Assembly (NCBI GenBank): GCA_030704615.1
Contig: CM060733.1
Coordinates: forward strand, 2,916,001 to 2,976,000
Source: Takakia lepidozioides
Taxonomy: Eukaryota > Streptophyta > Takakiopsida > Takakiales > Takakiaceae
Direction of reading: 5' to 3'
Length of the DNA stretch: 60,000 nucleotides
The notes under the pieces are model-generated. The model worked only from the letters and a program-made list of their open reading frames with translations, did not search any database and was not told the origin of the DNA. The position numbers were made by a program, and so were the translations under genes. Numbering within the stretch: position 1 is the first letter of the stretch; each line of letters starts with the position of its first letter. Below, piece by piece: positions 24,566-34,997 of this stretch.

Positions 24566-25390
24566 TTAACCCTTAAGTTCCCAAGCGACCTGAATCGGGT
24601 CACTTTGAATTTGCAGTTCGACCTAATTTTTGCAGATCTAATCTGATGGGGCCCACTCCTAAAGCTTTAATGACAAGGGATTTGTCTCGAGTATGATGAA
24701 AAAAACAAAATTAAAAAAAAAACAAAAGCTACCACTTACAAAAAAATATCTTAGATTTACGTTTTGGGGCCTGAAAAGGGTTGTTGACCGCTGACGTGGC
24801 AGGTAAACAAGCCCAAAACAGATTGCACTCCAAAGGCCATTTTTGGCAGAAAAATCACAATTTTGGAAAAAACACTTCACCTTGTGGTGTGTGAGCATTA
24901 CATACACACATCCACAGTTGGCTTTTAAAAAATTTGTAGAAAAAAAAGTACTTCATTTGGAGGCACATTTTTTGTTGTCAATTTTGAGATTTCAACCCCC
25001 ATGTAATTGCATGAATAGCAACCATAGGTGAAAAAATCAGTTGGACCTGCAACTTAGTGGGGTCATGGCCACTCCACTATTGATTTGGAAATTGTGGTCT
25101 TGGGGCAAGCAAAATTGGAGAAAGCTAGGTTTTGATTTGGTCAAACCAATTTCTTTCTCACTTTTTCTTTGGGACCTGATATTTGAGGTCCGGGCCAACG
25201 CTATAATCTCACAATTTCCACGGTGGACTTGGCTCATTTTTTGGTATGTCATGCATAAATGAGCTGGGCCCATTGCTATAAGGCTGGAATCTGTGGATGA
25301 TTTTTGGTAGGTTTCTAGGGGCAATGTATTGTAGCTGGGTACCCAAAATTGGTAAAAGGTCAAAAAAGGGCTTGGGAACTTAAGGGTTAA
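24566..25390. mobile_element. TTAA-flanked MITE (piggyBac-like ends), 817 bp
   Basis: A perfect 17-bp terminal inverted repeat, CCCTTAAGTTCCCAAGC at the left (24570) and its complement ending at 25386, is flanked by TTAA on both sides. TTAA duplication with ends starting CCC is the hallmark of piggyBac-type elements. A subterminal palindrome CGACCTGAATCGGGTC follows the left end. No transposase is encoded, so it is non-autonomous. Confidence 0.75.
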
Positions 25391-25475
25391 GGTCCATGTT
25401 CATGTCACAAACTGGAAACAAGTTTATGGAAGTCTTATTATTACACCTCACTTCACTTTGATCGGACAGGTCAGC

Positions 25476-26301
25476 TTAACCCCTAAGCATCAAAACGACC
25501 CAAATTGGGTCGGTTGGGTTTAGAAAACAGGCTGGTTATCCCTGAGGTTAAGCCTGATGTGGGCCCACATAGGCTCATTCAATTGGAAATCAAGTCAGGT
25601 ATGATGTGGCATTTCCCAATTGGTCAGCGACCTAACAATTGCCACGTGGAGAGGCACCCCCTCAAACCCTCCACAAGAGAGGGCTACTGCCCAAAAATTA
25701 TAGGCCCACATAGGTGCAAGTGCAAGTCTCATGGGCAGGGGATAAAACCTAGTAGGAGACTCAGATTGGCCCGAAATGTTTTTGCGGAAAAGCCATACCC
25801 ACTCACAACATTCCGACCGGAGCGATTGCCAAATGAACGGCTCAAAAATTTTCCTCAATTTTCTGAACAAACCTTTTTTCCTGCCCGAAGGAAAACCCCA
25901 AATTTGACCCCCCATTTTTAGCATACAAAGCAGCTCACCTGAGATTATGTCAGAAAAAGATGAAATTTGCAGGGAAGGTGTCTTATATGACAGGGCACCA
26001 GATTCTGGAGAGTGTCATGTCAGACCAGATTGCAGATGGGAGATTCGATAGAAAAAGCACTTTTTTTTTCCCTATTTACTTTTTTTTGTTTTTTTGGCAC
26101 CACTTTAGACATTATATTCTTTGGATCTGCTGGTTGGATTTAGACAGGGATTTTTGTGGTCGTAGGTGGGGTAGTTGAGAGTATATTCCAACAGTTAGTT
26201 TTACAGGGCCTTAGTAAATCTCAAGATATAAATGTTTTAGAGGGCCAGGGTCCAGTTTTTGAGGTCTTGGCAAAAATTGGCCCTTGTCCTTTAGGGGTTA
26301 A
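25476..26301. mobile_element. Second TTAA-flanked MITE of the same family, 818 bp
   Basis: TTAA-CCCCTAA at 25476 and TTAGGGG-TTAA at 26291-26301 define ends with a shorter inverted repeat than the neighbouring copy. Length (818 bp) and the subterminal palindrome CGACCCAAATTGGGTCG match the neighbouring element. Both share a GGGCCCAC block about 80 bp in and a nearby GTATGATG. Non-coding. Confidence 0.7.
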
Positions 26302-26526
26302 CATGCGTCAAACCATTCTTTGGCTCTGAAATTGGAGTAAAGTAGAAACGTTGGGCTTGGATTTTTGTTAAAATCTTCCTAATCACAAGGTACAGCAGGT
26401 GCATGAAGTAGGTAGGGTGACTTTCATGCAGTTCATCCCTATGGATGTTTGTCTGAGAAATATACCCTCATCATGAGAGTATGTTCCATTTTGTAGTGGG
26501 TCCACCAAAAACGGGCTCGTCCAACC

Positions 26527-27140
26527 ATTAGGGGTTAAAAGATAGACATCCCATGTCATATGAATCAATGAAATTGAATAGTGCTGCAAAAACATTTCTA
26601 GTTCATGAGCTGGAATTTTATGACCTAGTTCATGCATTATGAACTTGATGGCACTAGTTGATGTAAAGAAGTTTATGATCATCACTGATAATGTATTACG
26701 GAATGGGCAAGCCCCTGCCAACTCTGCAGGGTAAGCCGCCAGGCGCCTGGGTCGGCATATCCACCGTGGGTTGATAACTCCAAACATCTAGAATCCATTC
26801 AGGTTGCGGTGCTCAAATAGAATTTGGCCTGCCAAGATGATTTTCCATTCATACAGGTCATCCACATTGTGAATATGTGGCACCTAAAGCATGTTGGCCC
26901 AAAATTTCAGAGCCTAATTCCAAAATCTCATAAGGGTTGCTTTGTATGGGAAAATAGGGGGGTAAAAAATACCATACAGTACAATTGACCCCCAAATCAG
27001 CATTGGGGTGTCCTAATTCTACGTGGAACCACAATTCCAGCGGTCATAGTCTTCCTTGCCTATTTACTAAAAGACCCATCATTCTAACCTATGTAGAGAT
27101 ACAAATTTCCATTTTTGAGAATTCCTCCCTAAATCCCAGC
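26527..27140 (-). repeat. Diverged MITE-family fragment, reverse orientation
   Basis: AGGGGTTAA occurs at ~26530, and TGCTTTGTATGGGAAAATAG at ~26938 is the reverse of the CATACAAAGCA block found in the relatives at 18.5 and 25.9 kb. Ends are not convincing. The minus-strand open frame at 26383-26787 lies in this material and shows no recognisable domain. Confidence 0.4.
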
Positions 27141-27303
27141 TCAGGCCAAATATTGCCTGTCAGTTTAGGATTGGACGATGCTACCTGGATCCTTCTCTTC
27201 CTGTCATAACATACTACAACAAAAACCATGTTGATGGATGTGACAAGGTCTGCCATTGCCACATTGACCCGACTTCAAGTAACACCCGTTTCGCGCACGC
27301 ACC

Positions 27304-28390
27304 TCACCTTAGTGAAGAGGTTAAGATGTGGATAACGGATAGCATACGTGCTGGGTTGTCGCCTGTTGAAATCATGGCCCAACATGAACAACAGGTATTT
27401 GACAGCAAGGTCAATGGAGAGAAGTGGTGTCGTGATGATGGTGTAGTCTCAACCTCAGCTGTTGGTTCTACTTCTTCATACTCTTCCTCTTCCAATTTCT
27501 TCTCTCTGTTTTCATCCTCCAAGTTCTGCCCTTGGGTTTCTTCTTCACTCATAACTAACTCAACTGCAATGGTGTTGGAGAGTCTGAACTCTCCGTTGGC
27601 TCTGCCACATCCTCTCCTCCTTCTTCACCTTCCGTTTCAGAAATTGGAGTTCCTGCTTTTGGTGTTCCATGCCAACTCTTATCAAAGATTCCCGTCAAAT
27701 CTTTTATCCAGGGATGTACCTCAGATCTTTCACCTCGTGCTTGATCTTCTTCCCGTACCAATTCCCTTAATCTTTCTTGCAAAGAAAAAGAAGGAGTGGC
27801 ATCCAACTCTAGTTCTTCCGGTATGGGTGATGTACTCTCTGATCTTAATGGTGTGAGAGGTCCAGATGATTCCCCTATGTCTATTCCTCTCTCCCAAAGA
27901 TATGGATAATTAGCTTTCAGATTACTTTCTCTTTTTGCTGAATATCTCTGGAGTCTAGCTTCTCTTTCATCACTCATGTCCCATGTCTTTCATTTCTTTA
28001 ATGTGGCAATAACCAAAACTCTCTTCTGTAGTATCTCTCGTATATGCCTGGGTTTCTTTCAAGCTTCAATGCACCCTTGGCTATACTAGAAGTCTCCGTT
28101 ACCATATAACCATATGGCAAACAAGTCTGGAAAGCTGTTCTTGGTGTGAGTTTGATCCACAGAATATCCTTTGGAATCCAATTCTTTACCAGAACAAGCT
28201 TCTCATGCATATGAGTATAAACATTCACCTTCCTTTCCTCCCAGCCTTCAAACTCTACTCGCTTAATGGATAGCAATGCTATCATCACATAAACCAGTGT
28301 TGGTAACCAACGTGCTCTTCCTCTACAGGCCACCTGATAAATCTTTATCACCCCTTTCTCCAGACCCCACTCAGGGTCAGCATCATGCAC
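27304..28390 (-). CDS. Unrecognised minus-strand ORF group, acidic C-terminus
   Basis: Three consecutive minus-strand frames (28390-27998, 27977-27555, 27552-27304) have protein-like composition. The first contains PEWGLEKGVIKIYQ and VNVYTHMHEKLVLVKNWIP; the second, RSESTSPIPEELELDATPSF; the third is Glu-rich (EEEEYEEVEP). Spacing suggests one broken gene of about 350 codons or several exons. I recognise no domain. A retroelement gag-like or host protein are both possible. Confidence 0.4.
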
Positions 28391-28538
28391 TCTCTTAAGA
28401 ATGTTTTCTTTCGCGGTGAGTGGGTGAAGCCTAAGGAACCCGGCACCTTCGAGGGCGTTTGAAATCGGAAGGCACTCAACACCTGGTTCCTGGAACGAGG
28501 GGACCAGTCTGAAGATGTGGAAGGAGGCCTAGCCCCAG

Positions 28539-30993
28539 AGTGTTTTCTTCTATCAAGAGGACACACCCGATGCCCCTGCTGGAGGAGCACGGCGCGGCAA
28601 TGTTGACCTCAAATTTGCCATTGGCATTCAAACAGAATTTCAAAAAAAAACAATGCTCGAAATGGGTGACAAACGAATCGTCTCTTGTGATGCGACCTTC
28701 GGAACCAATGAACACAAGGTGTGTGGAATCAATGGCGTGGACTCTTGGGAGCATGTCAAGAGCATAGCATCTTTCACTGTGAAGGGGATCAGTGGGGAGC
28801 AGGGGATCAATGGAGAGCAGGGGCACACGGGGAGCATAGCTTTATCCGATGTGTAGGGGATCACGACACTGGGTCGTCACCAGTGACCTATTAATCCCCC
28901 TATCGGATTCGACACCACAGCTGCCTCAGCCCATTAGGGGACCAGACACATGGGCCAAACTCCATTATATATATTGCTCTATATATGTTGGGACCATTTT
29001 GGGACCATGACATGTACTTGTGTGATTCGTAGTGATGGGTGCGCCGGCAGGAGGGAAGACAGCTTAGCAAATGCATGCCTTGGGGGGTTATAGAGAGGAA
29101 TGATGGAGGAATGGTCTCCTTCTAGGGGATCATGGCATAGCCCACAGGGGGGATCACAGAATACTAAAATGAGAACAGAAGGGGTTATAGGGTTTGGGGT
29201 TCACCTCCTGTGATTTCTTGAAAAGTACTTACATTGCACATTTTCGTGTTTGTGTGCAGTATGCCATGTATACTCTTCTGGTCTTCGACATTTGGCTGAA
29301 CGGCATCCCCGTTGCATACATAATACCTTCAAGAAACAATGCCAACGATTTGTCAAGTTGGATGTCGGCTCTTCGTCAAAGGCTCCAGGCCGATCAGCCG
29401 GATTGGCGTCCCAACGCATTCATTGTGAACGATGCCGATGCTAAGATTAACGCCATTTGGTTTGTTCGCAATCCCTCCCCCTTACCAATGAACTTCCATT
29501 GTCTTGCCTGCTTCTGCATGAGAGGAGCACTGAGAGGGGACCAATCACAATGTTTCTTGGCGGGGGATCCGTGTAGAGGGGACCAAGAGTGTAGGGTTGC
29601 ATGGGGGATCAGTGAAAGGGGATCGATTATGGGATCAGTGATCAGGGGACCAGGAGACTCAAGGTACCAGGGGATCAGGAGCAGCAGATCTTAGATCCGA
29701 CAATGATTGAGGGTCCAGGAGTCCAAGGTTGCATGGGGGGATCAATGAAAGGGGATCAATTATGGGATCAGTGATCAGGGACTTGGGACACTCAAAGTAC
29801 CAAGGGATCAGGACCAGCAGATCTTAGATCCGACAATGTGATTTTTATCGACCTTTGACTGGCCATAGGAGGGCTCATGTATTCCCCTTTCATTGCCTTC
29901 ACCGGATCTGCATGAGGGGGTCAGTCAAAGGGGATCAAGGGATCACGAGCAGGGGAGCACTTATCAGAGAATCATACTTGTATCTGATTTTGTGGTGGTC
30001 CTGTTGTGGTATTGTAGTGGCCTTGCTAATGCGGTTTTGTGGATGGTTCAGGCATACGTTCCCAGGGGTGCGGATTTTCCTGTGCCTTTGGCATGTTCGA
30101 AGGGCCTGGCTGAGGAATGGCATCGAGAAGATCAAGGATGCCCAATTAAGGGCCAATGTCTTGCAAGGTATGGGGGACATCATCTACAATAAAGGTGGTC
30201 CCATTGGCGACTCTTCGCAGGCCTGGGCTGTGTTTCAATTATATGACTTACAAACAAAGTATCCCGCAGCTAAACTGTTCTTCTTGTATATCCACAAATG
30301 GTGGATCCCGAAAGTGGACATGTGGGTTGTTGGAGCTCGAAATATCCCACATGCCGGACAAGATACGAATGCTGGAATTGAAGCGTACCATGCCAACCTG
30401 AAGAGGCGCTTGTCCCAAACAAGACAGAAAATGGACGGGCGTCGACTAGATTGGTTGGTCTACATCCTAACAGGTAGCCTCCTCACACATTATTGGTACA
30501 TTTCGACCTTGAAAGCTGAAGGTTTCATTTGCAACTTAGGAAGGAACATTTCGTGCAAAATGCGGTGTGGATGGCTGGGTAGATACCGAAATCCAACGTG
30601 GAATTGCTCGAGCACACGGGGGATCCTACGAAGGTAAAAAGCATGTCTTCTCCAAGCACTGTATACACTATATGCAATCTAGCATCCGAGTGGACTTGTT
30701 GTGACTGCCCTAACGCCATGGAAGGGAACCTATGCAAGCACCAAGTCAAGGTGTTCAAGATGTTGTGGCCACATGTACCAGAGGGTTTAATTGTCCGAAC
30801 TTGTGGAACACGACTTGGGACACTCAATGGGGGCATGGCCAAGTTGCTCGACCTTGATCCCCTATCCGCTGCGGAGCCCCCATGTGACACAGATCCCATC
30901 TCTGGCATTGATCCCCTATACCAGACACGGTTCCGGCTGGCAATGTCTTGGGCGAGCAGCAGCCCCGCCATGAATCGGAGGCAACTGTCATGA
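28539..30993 (+). pseudogene. MULE transposase gene with SWIM finger, 5' and main part
   Basis: Exon 1 (to 28718) reads FFYQED... GIQTEFQKKTMLEMGDKR then SCDATFGTNEHK, with the first catalytic Asp. After an intron (28719-29259, GTGTGT...TGCAG), exon 2 (29260-29459) gives YTLLVFDIWLNGIPVAYI and VNDADAKINAI, the second acidic site. Intron 2 (29460-30051) ends GGTTCAG. Exon 3 has FLCLWHVRRAWLRNG (Cys/His pair) and AGQDTNAGIEAYHANL, where the third acidic residue is expected. A frameshift near 30535 leads to the SWIM finger CCDCPNAMEGNLCKH (30598-30993). Both introns are filled with GGGGATC-type repeats. The gene is cut by the 15.4-kb insertion at 30995 and resumes at 46382. A TAG lies just 5' of the visible start, so the N-terminus is missing or spliced. 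Confidence 0.82.
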
Positions 30994-31010
30994 AGCCTAG
31001 TTGCAAATTT

Positions 31011-31195
31011 GGACGTGACGTGGCGTTGACGTGTCAGCGTCACGTCCAACGTCAGCGACGGACGTGCGTCACGTCACGTCCTAAACCGACGTTACTGTAC
31101 ATAAATATGTTTATTTTTTTACTTTAATATTGACTATTTACAATGAGAACCGACGTGGCAACCGATGTGGCCTCATTACGTGGACTTCATTAATT
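31011..31195. repeat. GACGT-rich subterminal cluster, left end of the hAT element
   Basis: At least ten GACGT/ACGTC words lie in 80 bp (31011-31090), with more at 31145-31185. Similar clusters sit at the other end (46311-46363). Subterminal clusters of short motifs are known transposase-binding sites in hAT elements; that role here is inferred. Confidence 0.6.
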
Positions 31196-31284
31196 ATCTG
31201 TAAAATTCATATATTATGATTTATATTGTCAATCATGCGACCGTCAGCAAAGATTGGTCGGACATTATTTATTTATTTATAAAT

Positions 31285-31600
31285 AGGTGCGACCACCAGA
31301 AGGGGGTGGTTGCATATTTTTTCTTATTTTTTAAATGGGTGCGACCACCAGCAGGTGGTGGTCGCAGCATTTTTTTTTTTTTAGTAGGTGCGACCACAAG
31401 CAGAGGTCGGTCGCATATTTTTTCTTTTTTTTAAATTGGGTGCGACCACCAGCAGGGGATGGTTTTTATTATTTTTTTAAATGGGTGCGACCACCAGGGG
31501 ATGGCCGCACATTTTAATTATTTTTTAAATGGGTGCGACCACCAGCCGGTGGTGGTCGCAGACTTTTTCTTTTTTTTTTATTAGGTGCGACCGCTCCCTG
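31285..31600. repeat. Array 1 of ~50-bp GCGACCACC near-palindromes
   Basis: Seven units of the form GTGCGACCACCAGCAGG...GGTGGTCGCA are separated by T-rich spacers, period about 50 bp. Each unit is a near-perfect inverted repeat. The array ends ~60 bp before the TATA box of the kinase-like gene. Confidence 0.85.
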
Positions 31601-31660
31601 ACACGTGGCGAGGCGTGAATGGGCAGCAGAGGCGGTCGCGCGCCAGGCCTCTCCAGGCAG

Positions 31661-31667
31661 TATATAA
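31661..31667 (+). promoter_or_regulatory. TATA box of the kinase-like cargo gene
   Basis: TATATAAGG lies 60 bp after array 1 and about 290 bp before the first ATG (31956) of the kinase-like frame. The transposase gene has the same core sequence and layout, and the RING gene has TTATAAGG. Confidence 0.6.
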
Positions 31668-31955
31668 GGGCCTACCCCTCATTCCCAACCCATTTTTTTC
31701 CCTCTCTGTGAGTGCGGTTCTGGGCTTCTTGGAGTTTGAACTTCGGTGGCCAGGACTGAGCGTGGGGGGGGGAGAAAGTGGATTTGTGTGGGGGAGGAGT
31801 TTTTGCCTTTTTTTCCTGGACTGCGGGAGAGTTTGCTTTGGGTACTATACCAATAGAGGGTGAGAAATTGGTCTGCTAGTATATAAGGTTATCAATAGTC
31901 TGGGTTTAGTTTTCCGTTACGAAGCCGCGCGTCTATTCCGCAGAGTACTTTCATC

Positions 31956-33124
31956 ATGTCCGGAAACGTTGCTTCGAACGCAGTGTCAGGGGTTCCTCGG
32001 GAAGTGGGCGTTGAGGGTCGAAAAGTTATCCCGATCATTTTTCAACGGATCGGAGGATTCCACCAATGTGTGTAATTTCGTGGATGCAACGCAAAATACT
32101 TTTATGCCGAAATGATGGAACTTTGCCAGCCATAATTGGACTTTGGCAAGCTCAAGTTTCCTGAGGATGGAGGAAGGAATGATCCCCAAATTCTAACGAA
32201 TTGTACCATACCCTCAGGCGGTCGAGTTGTTTGTGCGTTTGTGGAATGTATCTCATGCAAGCCCGCGGACAAAACCCTGCCTTCCATGGAGGGTTTCGTA
32301 CGTCGTTTGGCGTGGGTCTTTGATGTGAGATACAATCCACAAGCAAAACAAACTCCTCCTCCAAGGCATGCGTTCATCTACAGGTGTTAACAAACTTGCC
32401 ATGGTTTTCAATTCCATGTGGCATTGGGGGTCGTCCATCATTTCGAACTCGAATTGGATGAATCTAAGGTTATATGTCGTAAAGATTCAAACGCATTAAT
32501 TGAAATAATCCAACTTGAGGGGCGGGATAGGGAAGCAGGCAGGCTACCGGTTTGATTCCGACAGAATCGCACCCAATTGGCATGGGCGCTTTTGCACATC
32601 ATGCTCAACGTCCATAATCACCACCTCTTGCACAACGACATGTCCCCCGACAACATCTTGTTGCATTTTCCACAAGGGTCTGAAATGTGTACATCGGGGT
32701 ATGCGATTGGGGGATGGCCTCCACGACGGATGACCCAAAAACCACGTTGTACATTTTCGAGAGCAGAGACAAGATGATAAAGACTCTCGCACATAGATGG
32801 TGGATTGCACCTGAAATTGCAATTGTTCATAATGTAGCCAACAACCAGTCAGATGGCACACCTCGTAGGCCCCCTCTAACCGTGCCATCAGAGACCTTTG
32901 CAATTGGAAAGATAGCCCAGGCAATAAATGGGGGTAACACGTTCGATGCAAGCCTGTTCAACGATATGTCTACTGGAACCTGTTTTGCTTCCGCTCTGGA
33001 AAACTTGTGTGTAGACACAGTAGAGTTGCGGTACAAACTAGAAAATGTTGTGAAGCGTTTCATGACGGGGCTATTCAATTGGCCTGAGCCCAAAAATTGC
33101 TGGAGGATGGATAGAAACTTGTAG
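31956..33124 (+). pseudogene. Protein-kinase-like cargo gene, frameshifted
   Basis: A first short frame starts with ATG at 31956 and contains VIPIIFQRIGGFHQCV. A second (32136-32390) reads KFPEDGGRNDPQILTNCTIP. The kinase signature begins at 32577: LLHNDMSPDNILLHF, a catalytic loop with HND in place of HRD but retaining Asp and Asn. After a frameshift comes VYIGVCDWGMAS (DWG for DFG), then RWWIAPEI (APE-like) and ETFAIGKIAQAI, the place of subdomain IX. The protein ends at 33124. No ATP-binding Lys region was recognised. The unusual motifs, the frameshifts and the position behind the element's repeated promoter indicate cargo captured from a host kinase long ago. Function unknown. Confidence 0.6.
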
Positions 33125-33339
33125 ACCTCTGACTGTACATCATGTTTGAATAAATGTTGTTTTCAATTGTGTTTGTCTCGTACCATAATGTTTTAATGGT
33201 TTGTTACTTGGCCATGGCACCTGGGTCCATCATATGGGATAATCAAGCACCACACCCACGAATCTTGAAGAGTGACAGTGTACACCGGTCAATGGGTGAA
33301 CCAATCGTTCCCCTGCCAAATGATTTTAGATTGATTTGA

Positions 33340-34980
33340 AACTTTGGGAGTGTCTTGTACATGCCCTCTTTAAGTTACCGGACAAGTATGAGGTCAATCT
33401 AAAATGGTTCTAAGGGTGAACCAATAGTTCCCCTATTAAATGATTCATGATTGAAAATTGGTTGAAAGGTTTAACGAGTCGTTCGGGGGGCAAATGATTA
33501 TTTTTCTTCGCTTGCAACTTTGTGTACGTGATTTGTACGTACTTAAGCACATATGGACCAAAGTTGAACTTCAACAAAGTTGTTTGAATGGGTTATTCAA
33601 ATTCATAAGAGAAACAACCTTTCGCCTGCACATGAATTGTTTTTAATTCCATTCTGAAGCCATATGCTTGATAACAACATGAAGAGTTGCATGCAAAATA
33701 TCACCATGAACAGACATCGTCTGCATCCAAAACACATTTTATTCCCTCATTTGCACTCCAAGGTGAAGTTATCTTCAACTTCATGCACTCTTCATAGAGA
33801 GTTCTGCAATAGTGAGCATAGAGCAAAGGATGAACGTTTTTTTTTTCCAAAATTTTCTTTGGTACATTTTTTGGCAAGGATGTGGTGGTGTGAGGGTTCA
33901 ACTCACAGAACAAAATCAAGCCAAAAACAAAATCATTGCCCACACTCATTGCGCCCCACAATCCTATGCCTCTAAATCATTTTATTTAGTAAAAATCCAG
34001 TTCAATTCAAAATTGGATGAAAGGTGAACGGAAACTTCCCCGATGAAATGATATTTTATTGCTCCGAAACTTTGCAAGTGTCTTCTACATGCCCTCTTAC
34101 ACGTCTTTGAGAAGTATGACATCAATCTAAAATGGTTTAAGGTGAACCAATCGTCCCCCTACCAAATGATTTTAAATTGATTTGAAACTTTGCAAGTGTC
34201 TTGTACATGCCCTCTTACAGGTCTTTCACAAGTTTCAAGTCAATCTAAAATGGTTGAAAGGGTGAATCAATCATGAACATATCAAATGATTTTGGAGTGC
34301 TTTAAAGCTTTGCAAGTGTCTTTCACATGCCATTTTAAAGGTACCGGACAAGTATGAGGTCAGTAAAATATGGTTGAAAGGGTGAACCAATTGTTCCCCT
34401 ATCAAATGATTTTACATTGCTTTGAAGCTTTGCAAGTGTCAGCCACATGCCCTCCTACAAGTACCGGACAAGTATGACGTGAATAAAAAATGGTTGAAAG
34501 GGTGAACCAATCATTCCGCTATCAAATGATTTTATATTGCTTTGGATGTCATTGCTTTGGTAATTCTAGCCCCCAATGGCCCATTGTAACCCTTGAATTA
34601 CAATTCAAAATGCAATTCAAGCCCTTAAAATTGGTAATGCCAGTCCCTAAAATGACCAACCCCGGCCGCCCCTCAAATTGTAATTTGAGCCCTTGAAATT
34701 GTCAATTCCAACCCCTCAAATTGCAATTGAAGCCCCTGAAATTTAATTCCCCTCAAATTGCACTTCTAGCCCCTGAAATGGCAATGCCCCTCAAATTGCA
34801 AAATTTGCCAGCCCCTGGAATGGCAATTTCAGCCCCTCAAATTGGCTCCAATCACCCCTGCCAAATGATTTTGGATTCATTTGAAACTTTGCGAGTGTCT
34901 TGTACATGCCCTCTTAAAGTTACTGGACAAGTATGATGTCAATGTTAAATGGTTCAAAGGGTGAACCAACAGTTCCCTGT
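33340..34980. repeat. Tandem array of a ~120-bp module, forward orientation
   Basis: Copies share TTTGAAACTTTGCAAGTGTC, GTACATGCCCTCTTA, GGTACCGGACAAGTATGA and GGGTGAACCAATC with CAAATGATTTTA. Spacing is about 120 bp, clearest at 34070-34560. A 300-bp unrelated stretch (33660-33990) resembles a segment of the large repeat at 35500-35760. Confidence 0.8.
34580..34855. repeat. AATTG/CCCCTCAAATT minisatellite
   Basis: Short units of about 20-40 bp alternate CCCCTCAAATTGCAATT and GCCCCTGAAATTG. They lie inside the 120-bp array. No coding meaning is visible. Confidence 0.7.
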
Positions 34981-34997
34981 TGGATGATTCATGATTA

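Noticed and set aside
27326-27856. 176-codon plus-strand Ser/Phe-rich frame
   Set aside because: Antisense shadow of the acidic minus-strand frames, which have more protein-like composition.
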